Of a stretch of 64,000 nucleotides of DNA, positions 10,296 through 19,781 are shown in pieces (position 1 is the first letter of the stretch; each line of letters opens with the position of its first letter). Position numbers and translations under genes: made by a program. The stretch comes from Paraphysoderma sedebokerense (taxonomy: Eukaryota; Blastocladiomycota; Physodermatomycetes; Physodermatales; Physodermataceae), in the NCBI GenBank assembly GCA_025602915.1, contig JAHLJZ010000001.1, positions 682,001 to 746,000 of the forward strand. Direction: 5' to 3'. A model generated the notes under the pieces. It did not search any database. It was given only the letters and a program-made list of their open reading frames with translations, and had not been told where the DNA came from.

Positions 10296-13000
10296 TCAAA
10301 CTTTACAAACAAACCCAATATCCCACCCAGACAATTCCCATACCATTCTTCCGAAATCTTTACATGATGCACTTGAACTTACCATGAAATGTGCTAAAAT
10401 AAATAGCATAAGCAACGATAAAGCAATCAACCATCCCATTGCTACTTTCCTTTCTCCCAAATCCCGAATCAAATGCTTCGGTATCGGCAGACGCTTAAAA
10501 GAAGTTTTCACATACAAAGATTCCGATTGAACCAATAGCCTTTCAAACAGGAAAGGAGTCCCAACACTCAAATTAGATATCTTAACCGGAACTATGCCTT
10601 TCACGCTTTTCGACGGCAACTTTTTCGGCATTCTCATCGTCTGTGCAACCGGGATCATATTTTGAGTATACGCCATCTGTGCCATTTGAGGCATGGGTTT
10701 CATCTGGTACATTTCGTCGTTCACATTGCTATTGGCGCCGCCGCGTGGAATGGCCACATTGTCATTTGCCGACGGTGGATTGTCGCTAAAACGAGATACT
10801 TCTCTCATATCTCCGGCGAAGGTAGAAAACTTGTAATCTACAAGAAGAATCAGTTAGCCTGGGTTACAGTGGATTTTGATCTGAAAGAGAAACCGACCAG
10901 AAGGCAAATAGAGTCTGGTAAATAATTTTGAAATTGGTATATCAAAAACTGGCAACTCAAATTTGAAATCGCCACGATCAGCTTTTCCGAGTGTTTCGTT
11001 TATCACACTTCCCAAAGGCACCATGTATACTAATTCGACATTGAAAGGTCCTTGGTCTGCAGACGAAGACTTTTCTAACGGAATCAATACCAACCCTTCC
11101 TCGTCCCATGGTTTCACTGCAGTGTCTGCCACTGTGGCTGACCATATTTCGACACTTTGACGGTCTGGAATCCGGACCCGTAGGTACTGTTTCTGTGTGT
11201 TTCGCATGCTTTATGAGAGAAGCAAATTTAATCGCTTGTTGTTCGTCCACTTTAAACAATGCGCGAATTACTTACGTCAAAGTGCATTTAACCAACATTC
11301 TCCCTTCACAAGCTGTAGCTTCCACAAGAGCGGAATCAATGATTGCGATGAGGACACTAACATCACCGTGCTTCTTAAAGTCGAGTGACAATTGATATCC
11401 AGTAGCGAGGAATCGATATGCCAGTAAAATGGGACTACGGAACGACATTGAGTTCGGCAGTTCCTTGATATCGATGCGGTCAAGTCGCGAAGACGATGAT
11501 TCGGCAATTTCAAGATTCGGGGTAGATTCGACTGCGACATGTCCCTTTTCCCTATCGACATTCTTGCACATGAATGATGGTACTTGAATTCGACTGGACT
11601 TATTTTCTAACTCTGACATGATCACTATTGTCCCGTTTCCCGTGTCATTGTATTTCAATTTGACCCGGATTCTCTTCTCTCGTCCGCCTCCGTTCTGTCG
11701 TGTCCCGCGAGTCCGATTCCGGCTTGGAGACAATGAAGTGATGGTAAACTCCGGTGGGTCTAAATTAATAGACGCCAATCCCGGTTTAGGAGAGGCCGAC
11801 CCAGGCACAACATTCTCCACGTCATCTATATCCCATGACAAAACATCTGCTCCTTCAACACCAATGACTCGAAGTTCTGGGGAGTCAATCATTACCTCCA
11901 AAAAAGTAACAGTTCCGTGATGAACGGTATATTGAATTTCGGTGGTTAGTTTCACTTCTGTCTCGGTAATGGAAACACCCGTTGTCTGATCTATCGAAAT
12001 CATGCGCTTCGGAGTTTCTTTTTGTACGGCAGCGTCCGAGGCTTCGTCCGATGATTTGGGAATGATTAAAACCTGAAGCTTATCTGTCGGGGGAAATGTG
12101 CAGCACATGAGGTCGACATCAATGGGCGTAGGCTTGATAAGTTCCGCAGATTCGGATTCGAGAAAACTTTCCGCCAAATTTACTTTATTCACTCGAGTCG
12201 TGGTTTTGGATCGCTTGATATTGTGGCTGCGATTTGAGTACGTGCAATTTAGAAAGAAGATAGCACATTATGAGCATATGGTTATCGCTGAAGGAAGTCT
12301 AAGAAGAGAGAGAATTACCTGGGTTCCACTTTAATGTCAACACCTAGCTTGGACTGGTCCTCAACCGAAATCTGGCATTCGTTCCTGGCGCATTTCGGGA
12401 TCCGAAAATCGGTGATGCTTCTTCCAAGTTTGCCGTGATTAGAATCATACGGAACGAATAAGTTTAAATTTAGCAGATAGTCCCCAGGTTGAGTCGTCAC
12501 AAAACCAACTCGTTCATTAACAACGGTTAGGTCGTACGTGTTGCTGTTTGCGGAGCTTCCTACATCATTGGAATTGGAAGATGGACTATAAGATAATCTA
12601 GATGCTTGAGCTTTCTTGGGGCTGTCATCGAGGCCAATGGATGGATTGGCGGGAAATATAATTTCAGATGAAATGACGGATGCTTGAATGCCGAAAAGGG
12701 GAATACAGGTCGTACTAGCGGCTAGAACCGAAACCTGGAGATTGATGTCAGTCAAGGAAAGTAAATCCGTTCAATTTTCCCAAATTCTATGCAATCAACA
12801 TATACCGTAACCATGCACTTAAATGAGATCCCTTCTTCAGCGGCTTCTCCATTCAACTTGAGCCGTTTCAGTAAATAGCCAGGGAACGCCAGCTCATTCT
12901 GGTCTGACAGTTGCGAAAGAAGACTCTCGAGCGCATTCAATGGCAAGGATACAGTTGTTGAATCCTTGTCCGGAAAATACGGTTGCTTGGATCCTCCCAT
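10296..13000 (-). CDS. Large beta-rich protein with C-terminal membrane anchor, family not identified
   Basis: Five exons (13000-12806, 12734-12319, 12226-11276, 11208-10898, 10837-10296) give about 804 residues from MGGSKQPYF to a TGA stop. The body is predicted beta-strand-rich, with low-complexity Ser/Pro/Asn insertions around 180-210 and 430-460. There is one clear hydrophobic helix near the C-terminus (GWLIALSLLMLFILAHF) followed by about 30 residues, so it is probably tail-anchored or single-pass. I recognise no named domain. The segments LAYRFLATGYQLSLDFKKH, RNTQKQYLRVRIP, LIPLEKS and RLYLPS resemble, from memory, a group of large membrane-anchored bacterial proteins of unknown function. 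That link is an inference needing a profile search. The gene is divergent from the mitochondrial gene at 13150 and convergent with SRP40. Confidence 0.75.
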
Positions 13001-13069
13001 TTTCAAGATGTAGAGATGTGGACAGAGATGGAATGCGGAAGGCAATACGCGCCGTTGAGCTGGCCGACA

Positions 13070-13083
13070 GTCACGTGACGTCA
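13070..13083. promoter_or_regulatory. Overlapping E-box and CRE in a 150-bp divergent promoter
   Basis: The palindrome GTCACGTGAC (13070-13079) overlaps the CRE palindrome TGACGTCA (13076-13083). The pair lies between start codons at 13000 (-) and 13150 (+). Such sites are bound by bHLH (Cbf1-type) and bZIP (ATF/CREB-type) factors respectively. Confidence 0.6.
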
Positions 13084-13149
13084 TAAACTGCAATCTCGAT
13101 GATGTTAAGTCCTATTTGTTGTTCGTTCTACAGTGACTTTGATTCAAAA

Positions 13150-13986
13150 ATGCTTTGCAACTATATCACCAAATCTGTGCGAATTCATAGCAGATTTAAC
13201 CACATAACGAGGTTTTATGCTTCCTCGTCGATTCCCCCATCACAGCATGAAGTAAAACTTTCCGATGATCCTCAAAAACGCTTCAAACAGGAGATGACAC
13301 TACTTCGAAAAGAGTACATGGCTCAGAGACCGGAGACACAGATAAGCGAAGGAAATAAATCTCAAGCGTTTAAGAACGTAGGAATAGAAGATTCGATAAA
13401 TGATCCGTCAAAAGTTGGTTCATTTGGACCCCGCCGTCTAAGGAAACGTTTCCGATTACTCAACGTTGATGAACCTAGTTCTGTTGTATCAAAGAAATCT
13501 GGTGATAAGAAGAAAGTCCGTTCAAGCGAATCAACGAAATCTAAATCCGGTCCCTCTTTAGAATCTCTGTATAATCAGGACTTGAATCCTGCAAACCCAC
13601 GACTCCACCATTTGCTCAATCTCTTTTATGAAGCTCGTCATTTCGTCACGCATGAAAATCTCGAAGAAAAATTAGACAATTTCATAAGTAATGAGAAGAA
13701 AGGATCTGTAAAACTGTACGAAATGATAGACAACATTACCGAGTTTGGAATGGCGATGGGAAGGAAAGAAAAGCCGATAGATTTGGATGACGTCGGAGCC
13801 ACTGACGTGGAGTTTGAACTACCACTGGGGACGGAATATGTAGAATATGGGTTGCAGGGCGGTTCCTTAGTCCAAGAATCCCTCTCCAGGGAGCGACGCT
13901 TGCGAGATGCTCTCCAAGGCAGGATTGATGGGCAGCCAGGTGTGCAAATGATTCTCGAGCATTGGCAAAAGTCAATATCAAAATAG
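13150..13986 (+). CDS. Mitochondrial protein, probably small-ribosomal-subunit mS26/Pet123-like
   Basis: This is an intronless frame of 278 residues. The start at 13150 gives an Arg/Ser-rich, acid-poor N-terminus (MLCNYITKSVRIHSRF...RFYASS) typical of a mitochondrial presequence. An upstream in-frame ATG at 13099-13102 lacks this feature. The middle is highly basic (GPRRLRKRFRLL). The block ANPRLHHLLNLFYEARHFVTHENLEEKLD resembles the conserved core I associate with fungal mitoribosomal mS26/Pet123. The C-terminus is acidic then amphipathic. The family assignment rests on that single block and is moderate. If correct, the product acts in the mitochondrial 37S subunit. Confidence 0.5.
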   Translation: MLCNYITKSVRIHSRFNHITRFYASSSIPPSQHEVKLSDDPQKRFKQEMTLLRKEYMAQRPETQISEGNKSQAFKNVGIEDSINDPSKVGSFGPRRLRKRFRLLNVDEPSSVVSKKSGDKKKVRSSESTKSKSGPSLESLYNQDLNPANPRLHHLLNLFYEARHFVTHENLEEKLDNFISNEKKGSVKLYEMIDNITEFGMAMGRKEKPIDLDDVGATDVEFELPLGTEYVEYGLQGGSLVQESLSRERRLRDALQGRIDGQPGVQMILEHWQKSISK

Positions 13987-14135
13987 TAGTTAAATTGTAT
14001 TTACGGAGGAATATTGCTCAATAAATAGTACAAATATAGTAACGACGATATATCTACGGGCAAATCTATAAGACAGCTGAAATCGCATGGAACAATATCT
14101 TGTTCTGTACAATCATTTTAGTTATTCTACAACAT

Positions 14136-15371
14136 TTATTCGCTGGGTGACTGGGAATGTAGAGCTTCGCACTGCGGGTACGCTTCCCAATGTTTATCTC
14201 TAGCTTCACTTTTATTCCAAGTCTTCTTGCAGCCATTGCATTTGAATTTCTTTGTACCGAGGTGCACGCCTTCTTTATGTCTCTTAAGATCATGCCCCCT
14301 TGAAAAAGCTCTAGAGCAAACATCACAAACGAAAGGCTTTTCGCCGGTGTGAGTGCGAACATGAGTACGAAGATTGTACGGACGAGTAAAAGCTTTTCCG
14401 CATCCTGGATAAGGGCAAACATGTGGCCTCGGCTGCCGAGGGTTGCCGTAAATTGTGTATCCTAGCGGTGCTTTGGGATCGTATGGTTCATTATGCTGCT
14501 GACCCATGTACGCCGGTGAAGAATAACTGCGAATTCGTTGGCCTCTTTGACGGATGGAAGCTGAAGCTGGCATGGGTGAACCAGGGAGGGACTGTGAATT
14601 GACGACAGGAAATTCCAATATGTTGCCAGCCAAAGATTGAGGGGGATCGGACAGGGAATGGTTATTGGAATCTTGGTATAATCGATTTTGGATTGGGGCG
14701 TGAATTGACATTGGTTGAACTGTTGGCGCATTGTCAAAGACATTCAATTGCGAAGCCAATTGACTGCCATTTCTAGGCTGAAACTGGTTCAATTGATTCA
14801 TATCGAATGCGGAAGACATGAATGACTGGGGTGAGTCCGGAGCTCCCATATTCGAGAAGTCAAATTGTGGTGGGGCCGAAATTCTGCGCGGATTCCGCGG
14901 CATATAACTCCCGCTGTTCGATTGGTTATCGGAGGCACCATCGTCTTCGGTACTCGGCGAAGGAAATGAGGGAAAGGAGAATCCATTGTTTAAAGCTTGG
15001 AATCCATTCTGATCTTCGTATGCTTGACTTGACATTGAACCGATGTCGCTCCCGGGAATGTTGAAAGCAAGGGTATCTCCATACCCAAGATAACCCAAGT
15101 CCAGGTCAACTGAACCGTGGTCAGCGGGGCTCGCCGCTTGGGACAGGGAGGACAGGAGGTGGGCCGAGTGGTTGAACGAGATAGGGTTGAGCACTGGCTC
15201 TGAGCTGGCTCTAAGCAGGGGGGAGGGACTGCTGGAGGAGGGGGACGGTGCGATATTCTGGTACTTTGAGAGCTGGAAGGGCGCCTTGATGCCCCTCTGG
15301 AGTTGCAACGCCTTCATTGAGGGAGAGTAGGACACCTCGGGGGGTGGAGTGAGGGTGTAGTGCGAGGCCAT
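14136..15371 (-). CDS. C2H2 zinc-finger transcription factor, Crz1-like
   Basis: This is a single-exon gene of 411 residues. The first 300 are Ser/Pro/Asn/Gln-rich, as in fungal activation regions. The C-terminus carries two canonical C2H2 fingers (C-x4-C...H-x3-H in [22 protein letters not shown]-x2-C in [18 protein letters not shown]) and a third CKKTW-type finger ending in H-x5-C. The finger pair with RPYNL and RGHDLKRH closely resembles calcineurin-responsive Crz1/Prz1 proteins. I cannot point to a clean calcineurin-docking PxIxIT motif, so calcium control is inferred from the fingers only. A TATA-like element lies about 80 bp upstream, and the 5' side faces a 1.2-kb gap. Confidence 0.8.
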   Translation of the reverse strand: MASHYTLTPPPEVSYSPSMKALQLQRGIKAPFQLSKYQNIAPSPSSSSPSPLLRASSEPVLNPISFNHSAHLLSSLSQAASPADHGSVDLDLGYLGYGDTLAFNIPGSDIGSMSSQAYEDQNGFQALNNGFSFPSFPSPSTEDDGASDNQSNSGSYMPRNPRRISAPPQFDFSNMGAPDSPQSFMSSAFDMNQLNQFQPRNGSQLASQLNVFDNAPTVQPMSIHAPIQNRLYQDSNNHSLSDPPQSLAGNILEFPVVNSQSLPGSPMPASASIRQRGQRIRSYSSPAYMGQQHNEPYDPKAPLGYTIYGNPRQPRPHVCPYPGCGKAFTRPYNLRTHVRTHTGEKPFVCDVCSRAFSRGHDLKRHKEGVHLGTKKFKCNGCKKTWNKSEARDKHWEAYPQCEALHSQSPSE

Positions 15372-16606
15372 GGCAAGAAATGGGGGTAATATGGTGTGTG
15401 TGCGACGAGCAGCGGAGACGGGACAGCAGAAGGGATGCGTCGCAGTGCGCTATATAAATGCGGCTGTCTGCAGGCCACAGATGCAGCCCAGCAATTAAAC
15501 TTTCTTAGGCCACAATACGCATGAAGCCGCGCGTCCCCTCATTGGGAGCCCGCAAATTGCCCTTTGTTGCCTCATATGTCTACGCCAATGACCCTGCGTC
15601 GCGCACGCTGGAAAATGAATCAGCCGGTGCAAGCCTTCTTCCGTCCTGTTTCAACCACGCTTATTCCCTCTCATGAGCAGATGACAAGGCCAATCAATAT
15701 TCCAATTCCATTGTTGAGCCTTCAATTGCTTAATGAATCAGTCACGGAACATGTGCTCGCCAGATCAATCTCCGACCATGAAACCACGAATAACAGGACT
15801 TGCTTGTTAATTGGATTGTGATAATCACATTCGGAATATCTTCTGATCAAGTTTATTTTTGGCAATGACCGGGGTCCTTTGATCTCTGGTTGTTGCGCTA
15901 CCGCTTAATTGACTAAAATGAGTCGACTAATTTTTTGCCCGACGCATAATTTCCGAAAGGTGCGCAATGGAAGTCTTTGTGACCTCGATAATCGGGGGCG
16001 TGTTAACTCCAATATAAATCTAATGATTGCGACAATGTCGCACCATTTCAGGGACAACTATACATAATATATCGTATTTGGCTGAACAAAGTCATTGATA
16101 ATGAATCGTACGGTCACTGAACCTTCACGAGCAGATGCCCATCATTACTCCATTACCTATATTTACTTTGCAACTTAATAAATCGTATGCTCATGGATAC
16201 GTCACAGTTTATTCATTGTTACTACAATTTCCACCTTCAGCGGATAGTTGACAGTCTTCTTAACGACTGTGGATAGAACTTTCTATAATGATACCCAATA
16301 CCTTCAAGTTACATGTTGAAACAAAATAAATAAACCCAAGGAATTTAATTGCAATCATCTGCTGCAGTCTTGCTCAGTTCAAATTATGTACCCGAATTAA
16401 TGTCTCACGAACAGTTTGAACAGAAGTGGAACGAACTGTCCGTTGCCATGGTGATGAGAACGGGTTTCAAAAACAAACTCTGAAGCTGAAAATTTCCTCA
16501 CTTCTGCCCTTCTTGATTTTATAACCCTTTGCGGAAAACAATTTTGTTCGAGATCGATTTGATACAAAAAGTTTTTTAAAGGGAATATCTATCCGCACGC
16601 AACATA
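15372..16606. promoter_or_regulatory. Long divergent intergenic region, Crz1-like factor / CBF5
   Basis: This 1.2-kb gap is the longest in the window apart from that at 4.3-5.7 kb. Near the zinc-finger gene there is a TATATAAAT element (15451-15459) within a GC-richer stretch. The remainder is AT-rich. An 85-codon frame at 15564-15821 shows no domain and is probably chance. Long upstream regions are common for regulated transcription-factor genes. Confidence 0.4.
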
Positions 16607-18389
16607 ATGACAGACTACGTTATCAAACCCGAAAATACGACCCCAACTTTGGACACTAGCCAATGGCCACTCCTCTTGAAGAATTACGATAAACTTCATG
16701 TCAGAACCGGTCACTATACTCCGATCCCATCCGGTAATACTCCCCATAAGCGTCCATTGCAAGAATACATCAGGTACGTTTGGGCTTTGAATAAATATAG
16801 ACGATGATTTCGTAGATCATGGAATATTGACTCTGTAACCCAGGTACGGTGTTATCAATCTCGACAAACCGGCCAATCCATCCTCCCACGAAGTTGTCGC
16901 TTGGATCAGACGCATTTTAAGAGTCGAAAAAACCGGTCATTCCGGAACTTTAGATCCCAAAGTCACCGGATGTCTGATTGTCTGCATTGACAGAGCAACC
17001 CGTCTTGTAAAGTCCCAACAGGGTGCCGGAAAAGAATACGTTGCTGTTCTTCGATTACACGATGCCATTGAATCGGAAAAGAAACTTTCCCAGGTTAGTG
17101 GATGTGATGTATGCACTAAAAAGGATTATTGGATTGACATTTCTCCCTGTTGTAGGCTATTGAAACTCTGACTGGGTCACTTTTCCAACGTCCACCATTG
17201 ATTTCTGCTGTCAAACGTCAACTCCGTATCCGTACCATATACGAATCCAAACTCATTGAGTTCGATAATGATCGCCATTTGGCTGTTTTCTGGGTTAGCT
17301 GTGAAGCTGGTACATATATTCGAACCCTTTGTGTCCATTTAGGTTTATTGTTAGGTGTTGGAGGTCACATGCAAGAACTTCGTCGTGTTCGATCCGGTGC
17401 ATTATCTGAAAGTGTAAGTTTTTTTTTTGGAAGCGCTTCGTCTTGTTCATGGTTATTTTGAACAATTATTGATCGGAATCTATGTTTACAGGACGAGATG
17501 GTCACGATGCACGACGTATTGGACGCACAATGGCTTTATGACCACACTAAAGATGAATCTTATCTTCGACGGGCTATCATGCCCCTTGAAACTCTTCTTG
17601 TCTCGTACAAACGTGTTGTGGTGAAAGATTCCGCTGTCAATGCCATCTGCTACGGTGCTAAACTCATGATTCCTGGATTATTACGATATGAATCCGGTAT
17701 TGAAGTCAATGACGAAGTCGTTCTCATGACCACCAAAGGTGAAGCTATCGCGTTAGCTATTGCACAGATGACAACCGCTGTTATGTCAACATGTGACCAC
17801 GGTGTCGTTGCGAAGATTAAACGAGTTATCATGGAAAGAGATACCTATCCCAGACGCTGGGGATTGGGCCCGAAAGCCCAAGAAAAGAAGAAAATGGTCA
17901 AAGACGGTTTACTCGATAAATTTGGCCGACCCACTGAAACAACTCCAAAACAATGGACTTCGTCTTATGTTGATTACGCTAGGTAAGTTTAATATTATTT
18001 CTCAGTTGATTCAACATTATGCTCACAAAGTATCGGAAACACGTTTTAGAACCGACGTTCCTAATGCTGAAGCCGCGGTTAAAGGTAGTCAAGACTCCTC
18101 AAACATAGCGCCTGCCACTCAAAACGGTGAAGCTGCCGTCGAAGCCGGAAAGAAACGAAAAGCTGAAGAGATCGAATCATCGGCTTCATCATCTGATGAA
18201 CAAGAAGAAGCTGCTCCGGAAAGCCCAGCCAAGGTCGAAGAAAAGACACCGAAGAAGGAAAAGAAATCAAAGTCATCAAAGAAGGACAAATCGGAAAAGA
18301 AAGAAAAGAAAGAAAAGAAAGAAAAGAAGGAAAAGAAGGAGAAGTCAGAGAAGAAAGATAAAAAGAAGAAGAAGACTAGCGTTGAGTAG
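16607..18389 (+). CDS. CBF5: H/ACA snoRNP pseudouridine synthase (dyskerin)
   Basis: Five exons (16607-16773, 16844-17093, 17156-17413, 17492-17982, 18050-18389) encode the catalytic subunit of H/ACA snoRNPs, which pseudouridylates rRNA and stabilises telomerase-type RNAs. The N-terminal DKCLD segment is followed by the TruB-type core. That core contains [17 protein letters not shown] and the catalytic Asp in [11 protein letters not shown], plus [16 protein letters not shown] and [15 protein letters not shown]. The PUA domain has IMPLETLL...[18 protein letters not shown]. The final exon is a Ser/Glu then Lys/Glu repeat tail (about 18240-18375), the usual nucleolar-targeting tail of this family. 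Length and order are typical. It is convergent with the selenoprotein-H gene. Confidence 0.97.
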
Positions 18390-18834
18390 GGTATCAACTT
18401 ATTTGCATAATTCCTGTACTATTTACATTCATGTATTTTTTAAGTGTTCTTTGATATTGTAGCATTAAATTTTAATCATACTTAATGAAGAATTAAAATT
18501 CATCCTTCATACCCGTTGGTCTATCAGCTGGAATAACACATTAATTTATTATATCATTTCAGCATGATCGCCAGGAAACCTGAATTTAAATCAATGCACT
18601 ACAGAGTACTTTAAACAAGATTACTGACTTTGCAAGTAACATGTTGTAAGAAACACTGAAATAAAAGGATTCAACACTTGATTCACCGAGAATCTGTCCG
18701 TCATGATCCTTCCCGCTTGTCTGATCAAACTCGCAATTACATTTTTACGAGGAGATCGTCACTTAAATTGGAGAAAAATGAAGACAGGGACAGGATCCCT
18801 GGATGAAATCTGTAGTGGACTAAAGATACCATAA
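18390..18834. other. Convergent 3' UTR region of CBF5 and SELENOH
   Basis: This 445-bp gap is shared by two converging genes. On the minus strand an AATAAA poly(A) signal lies at 18550-18545, which would give SELENOH a 3' UTR of about 290 nt. Two hairpin-forming stretches lie in that UTR: 18762-18721 (GTGA near its start, TGAT near its end) and 18711-18665 (a 6-bp outer stem around ATGA and TTGA). Neither fits the canonical SECIS layout, which needs unpaired AA at a fixed distance from the quartet. Confidence 0.45.
18545..18550 (-). terminator. Poly(A) signal AATAAA, SELENOH
   Basis: A canonical AATAAA on the minus strand lies about 285 nt after the SELENOH stop codon. Confidence 0.5.
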
Positions 18835-19605
18835 TTATTCTTGCTTTAAATGACCGGCAAGCAAGGACAGAAATTCATCGGTATCAGGAAATTTCAACTT
18901 TCGGGGAGGACCTTTTTTTACACCAGTCCAAATAAGGGTTTCTACAGTATGCGGAAGTAGAGTTAGAAGAGCGATCTTAGGATGCAGAGGGGAAATAAGA
19001 CAAAGATGAATGGACAGACCATTTCCATTCACCCGAAGTGTAACTTCAAACGATTTGGAGCGAGGCTTTGAAAGATTTACAATTGCCTTCTCGGCAGAAA
19101 AAGAGGGATAGATATCAGAGACGGCCTATTGCGCCAGTGAATAGTGTCAGTTTTATAAGGATACAGACAATAAAGACTAAAAGAATGCAATGTACCTTGA
19201 TTAAGCGATTAGCAGCCGTCTTATACACTGATCAGGACTGTATGAAAAGGCATATAAGGACAAAGAAATGAAACAAAAAAAAAGGGTTGGACAAGAGGTC
19301 AGCGCCAAAGTACCCTAGTATTCATAATGATTTAGATGCCGTACATTACATCTTTCAATGATCAGTTCAAAATCATGGCTGCTGGCGGGAGCGGGTGAGT
19401 TCCGTGCCTCAGTGGAAGCTTCAGAGGTCTCGACAGTGACAGATGGGGGAGTACCGGGAGAACTGGCAGAATCTTTAGTCTTTTTGGCCTTGACAGTCTT
19501 CTTGGTTGTCGCTTTCTTTGGGGCGGTCCTTTGACGCTTAGCGGGAGGTGCAGATTCCGTATAAACGTCCTCGGCTACCGGTCTGCTTCGAGTTTTCGGG
19601 GGCAT
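18835..19605 (-). CDS. SELENOH: Selenoprotein H, with an in-frame TGA read as selenocysteine
   Basis: Four exons (19605-19345, 19237-19196, 19125-19020, 18941-18835) give 171 residues. The N-terminus is Lys/Pro-rich (APKKATTKKTVKAKK), like the nuclear AT-hook-type start of animal SELENOH. The thioredoxin-like core follows as FELIIERC-N-S-U-SVYKTAANRL. The Cys codon ends exon 1 region and the TGA lies at 19234-19232. Then come VNLSKPRSKSFEVTL and TLIWTGVKKGPPRKLKFP, the strongest family signature. The spacing Cys-x-x-Sec-x-Val-Tyr is identical to vertebrate SELENOH (C-T-S-U-R-V-Y). Introns have GT/AG ends; the last has a CTAAC branch-like motif. Avoiding the TGA needs donor 19348 and acceptor at 19231-19230, which deletes the redox motif. 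TGA is a normal stop in neighbouring genes. SELENOH is a nucleolar/nuclear redox protein. The SECIS is unresolved. Confidence 0.82.
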
Positions 19606-19781
19606 ACTGCAGATGTATATCGAAGTGATATGTCAGACGGAGGGAGCGAATCGAGCAAGGATTCGATCCTGGACGTCGAGGGCTTGAAATACACGTGAAA
19701 GTCACGTGCTGTGTTCTTTTGTTCTTTTCCTGTCTCTGGGAATGGAATTGCCGTTACCCCATATACCACTACAATCCACAG
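19606..19781. promoter_or_regulatory. Divergent promoter with two CACGTG boxes
   Basis: This 176-bp region lies between SELENOH (-) and the CECR2-like gene (+). CACGTG occurs at 19692-19697 and again at 19703-19708, spaced by 11 bp. Confidence 0.5.

Noticed and set aside
15564-15821. 85-codon plus-strand frame between the Crz1-like gene and CBF5
   Set aside because: No similarity recognised, no splice continuation and low-complexity content; treated as chance.
18241-18375. (AAGAAR)n stretch as a simple-sequence repeat
   Set aside because: It encodes the Lys/Glu-rich CBF5 tail common to the family, so it needs no separate explanation.
19230-19348. Alternative splicing of SELENOH that avoids the TGA (donor 19348, acceptor near 19230)
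   Set aside because: It is in frame, but it yields ERLYKTAANRL and removes the Cys-x-x-Sec redox motif, whose spacing matches animal SELENOH exactly. It is retained only as the refuting alternative.
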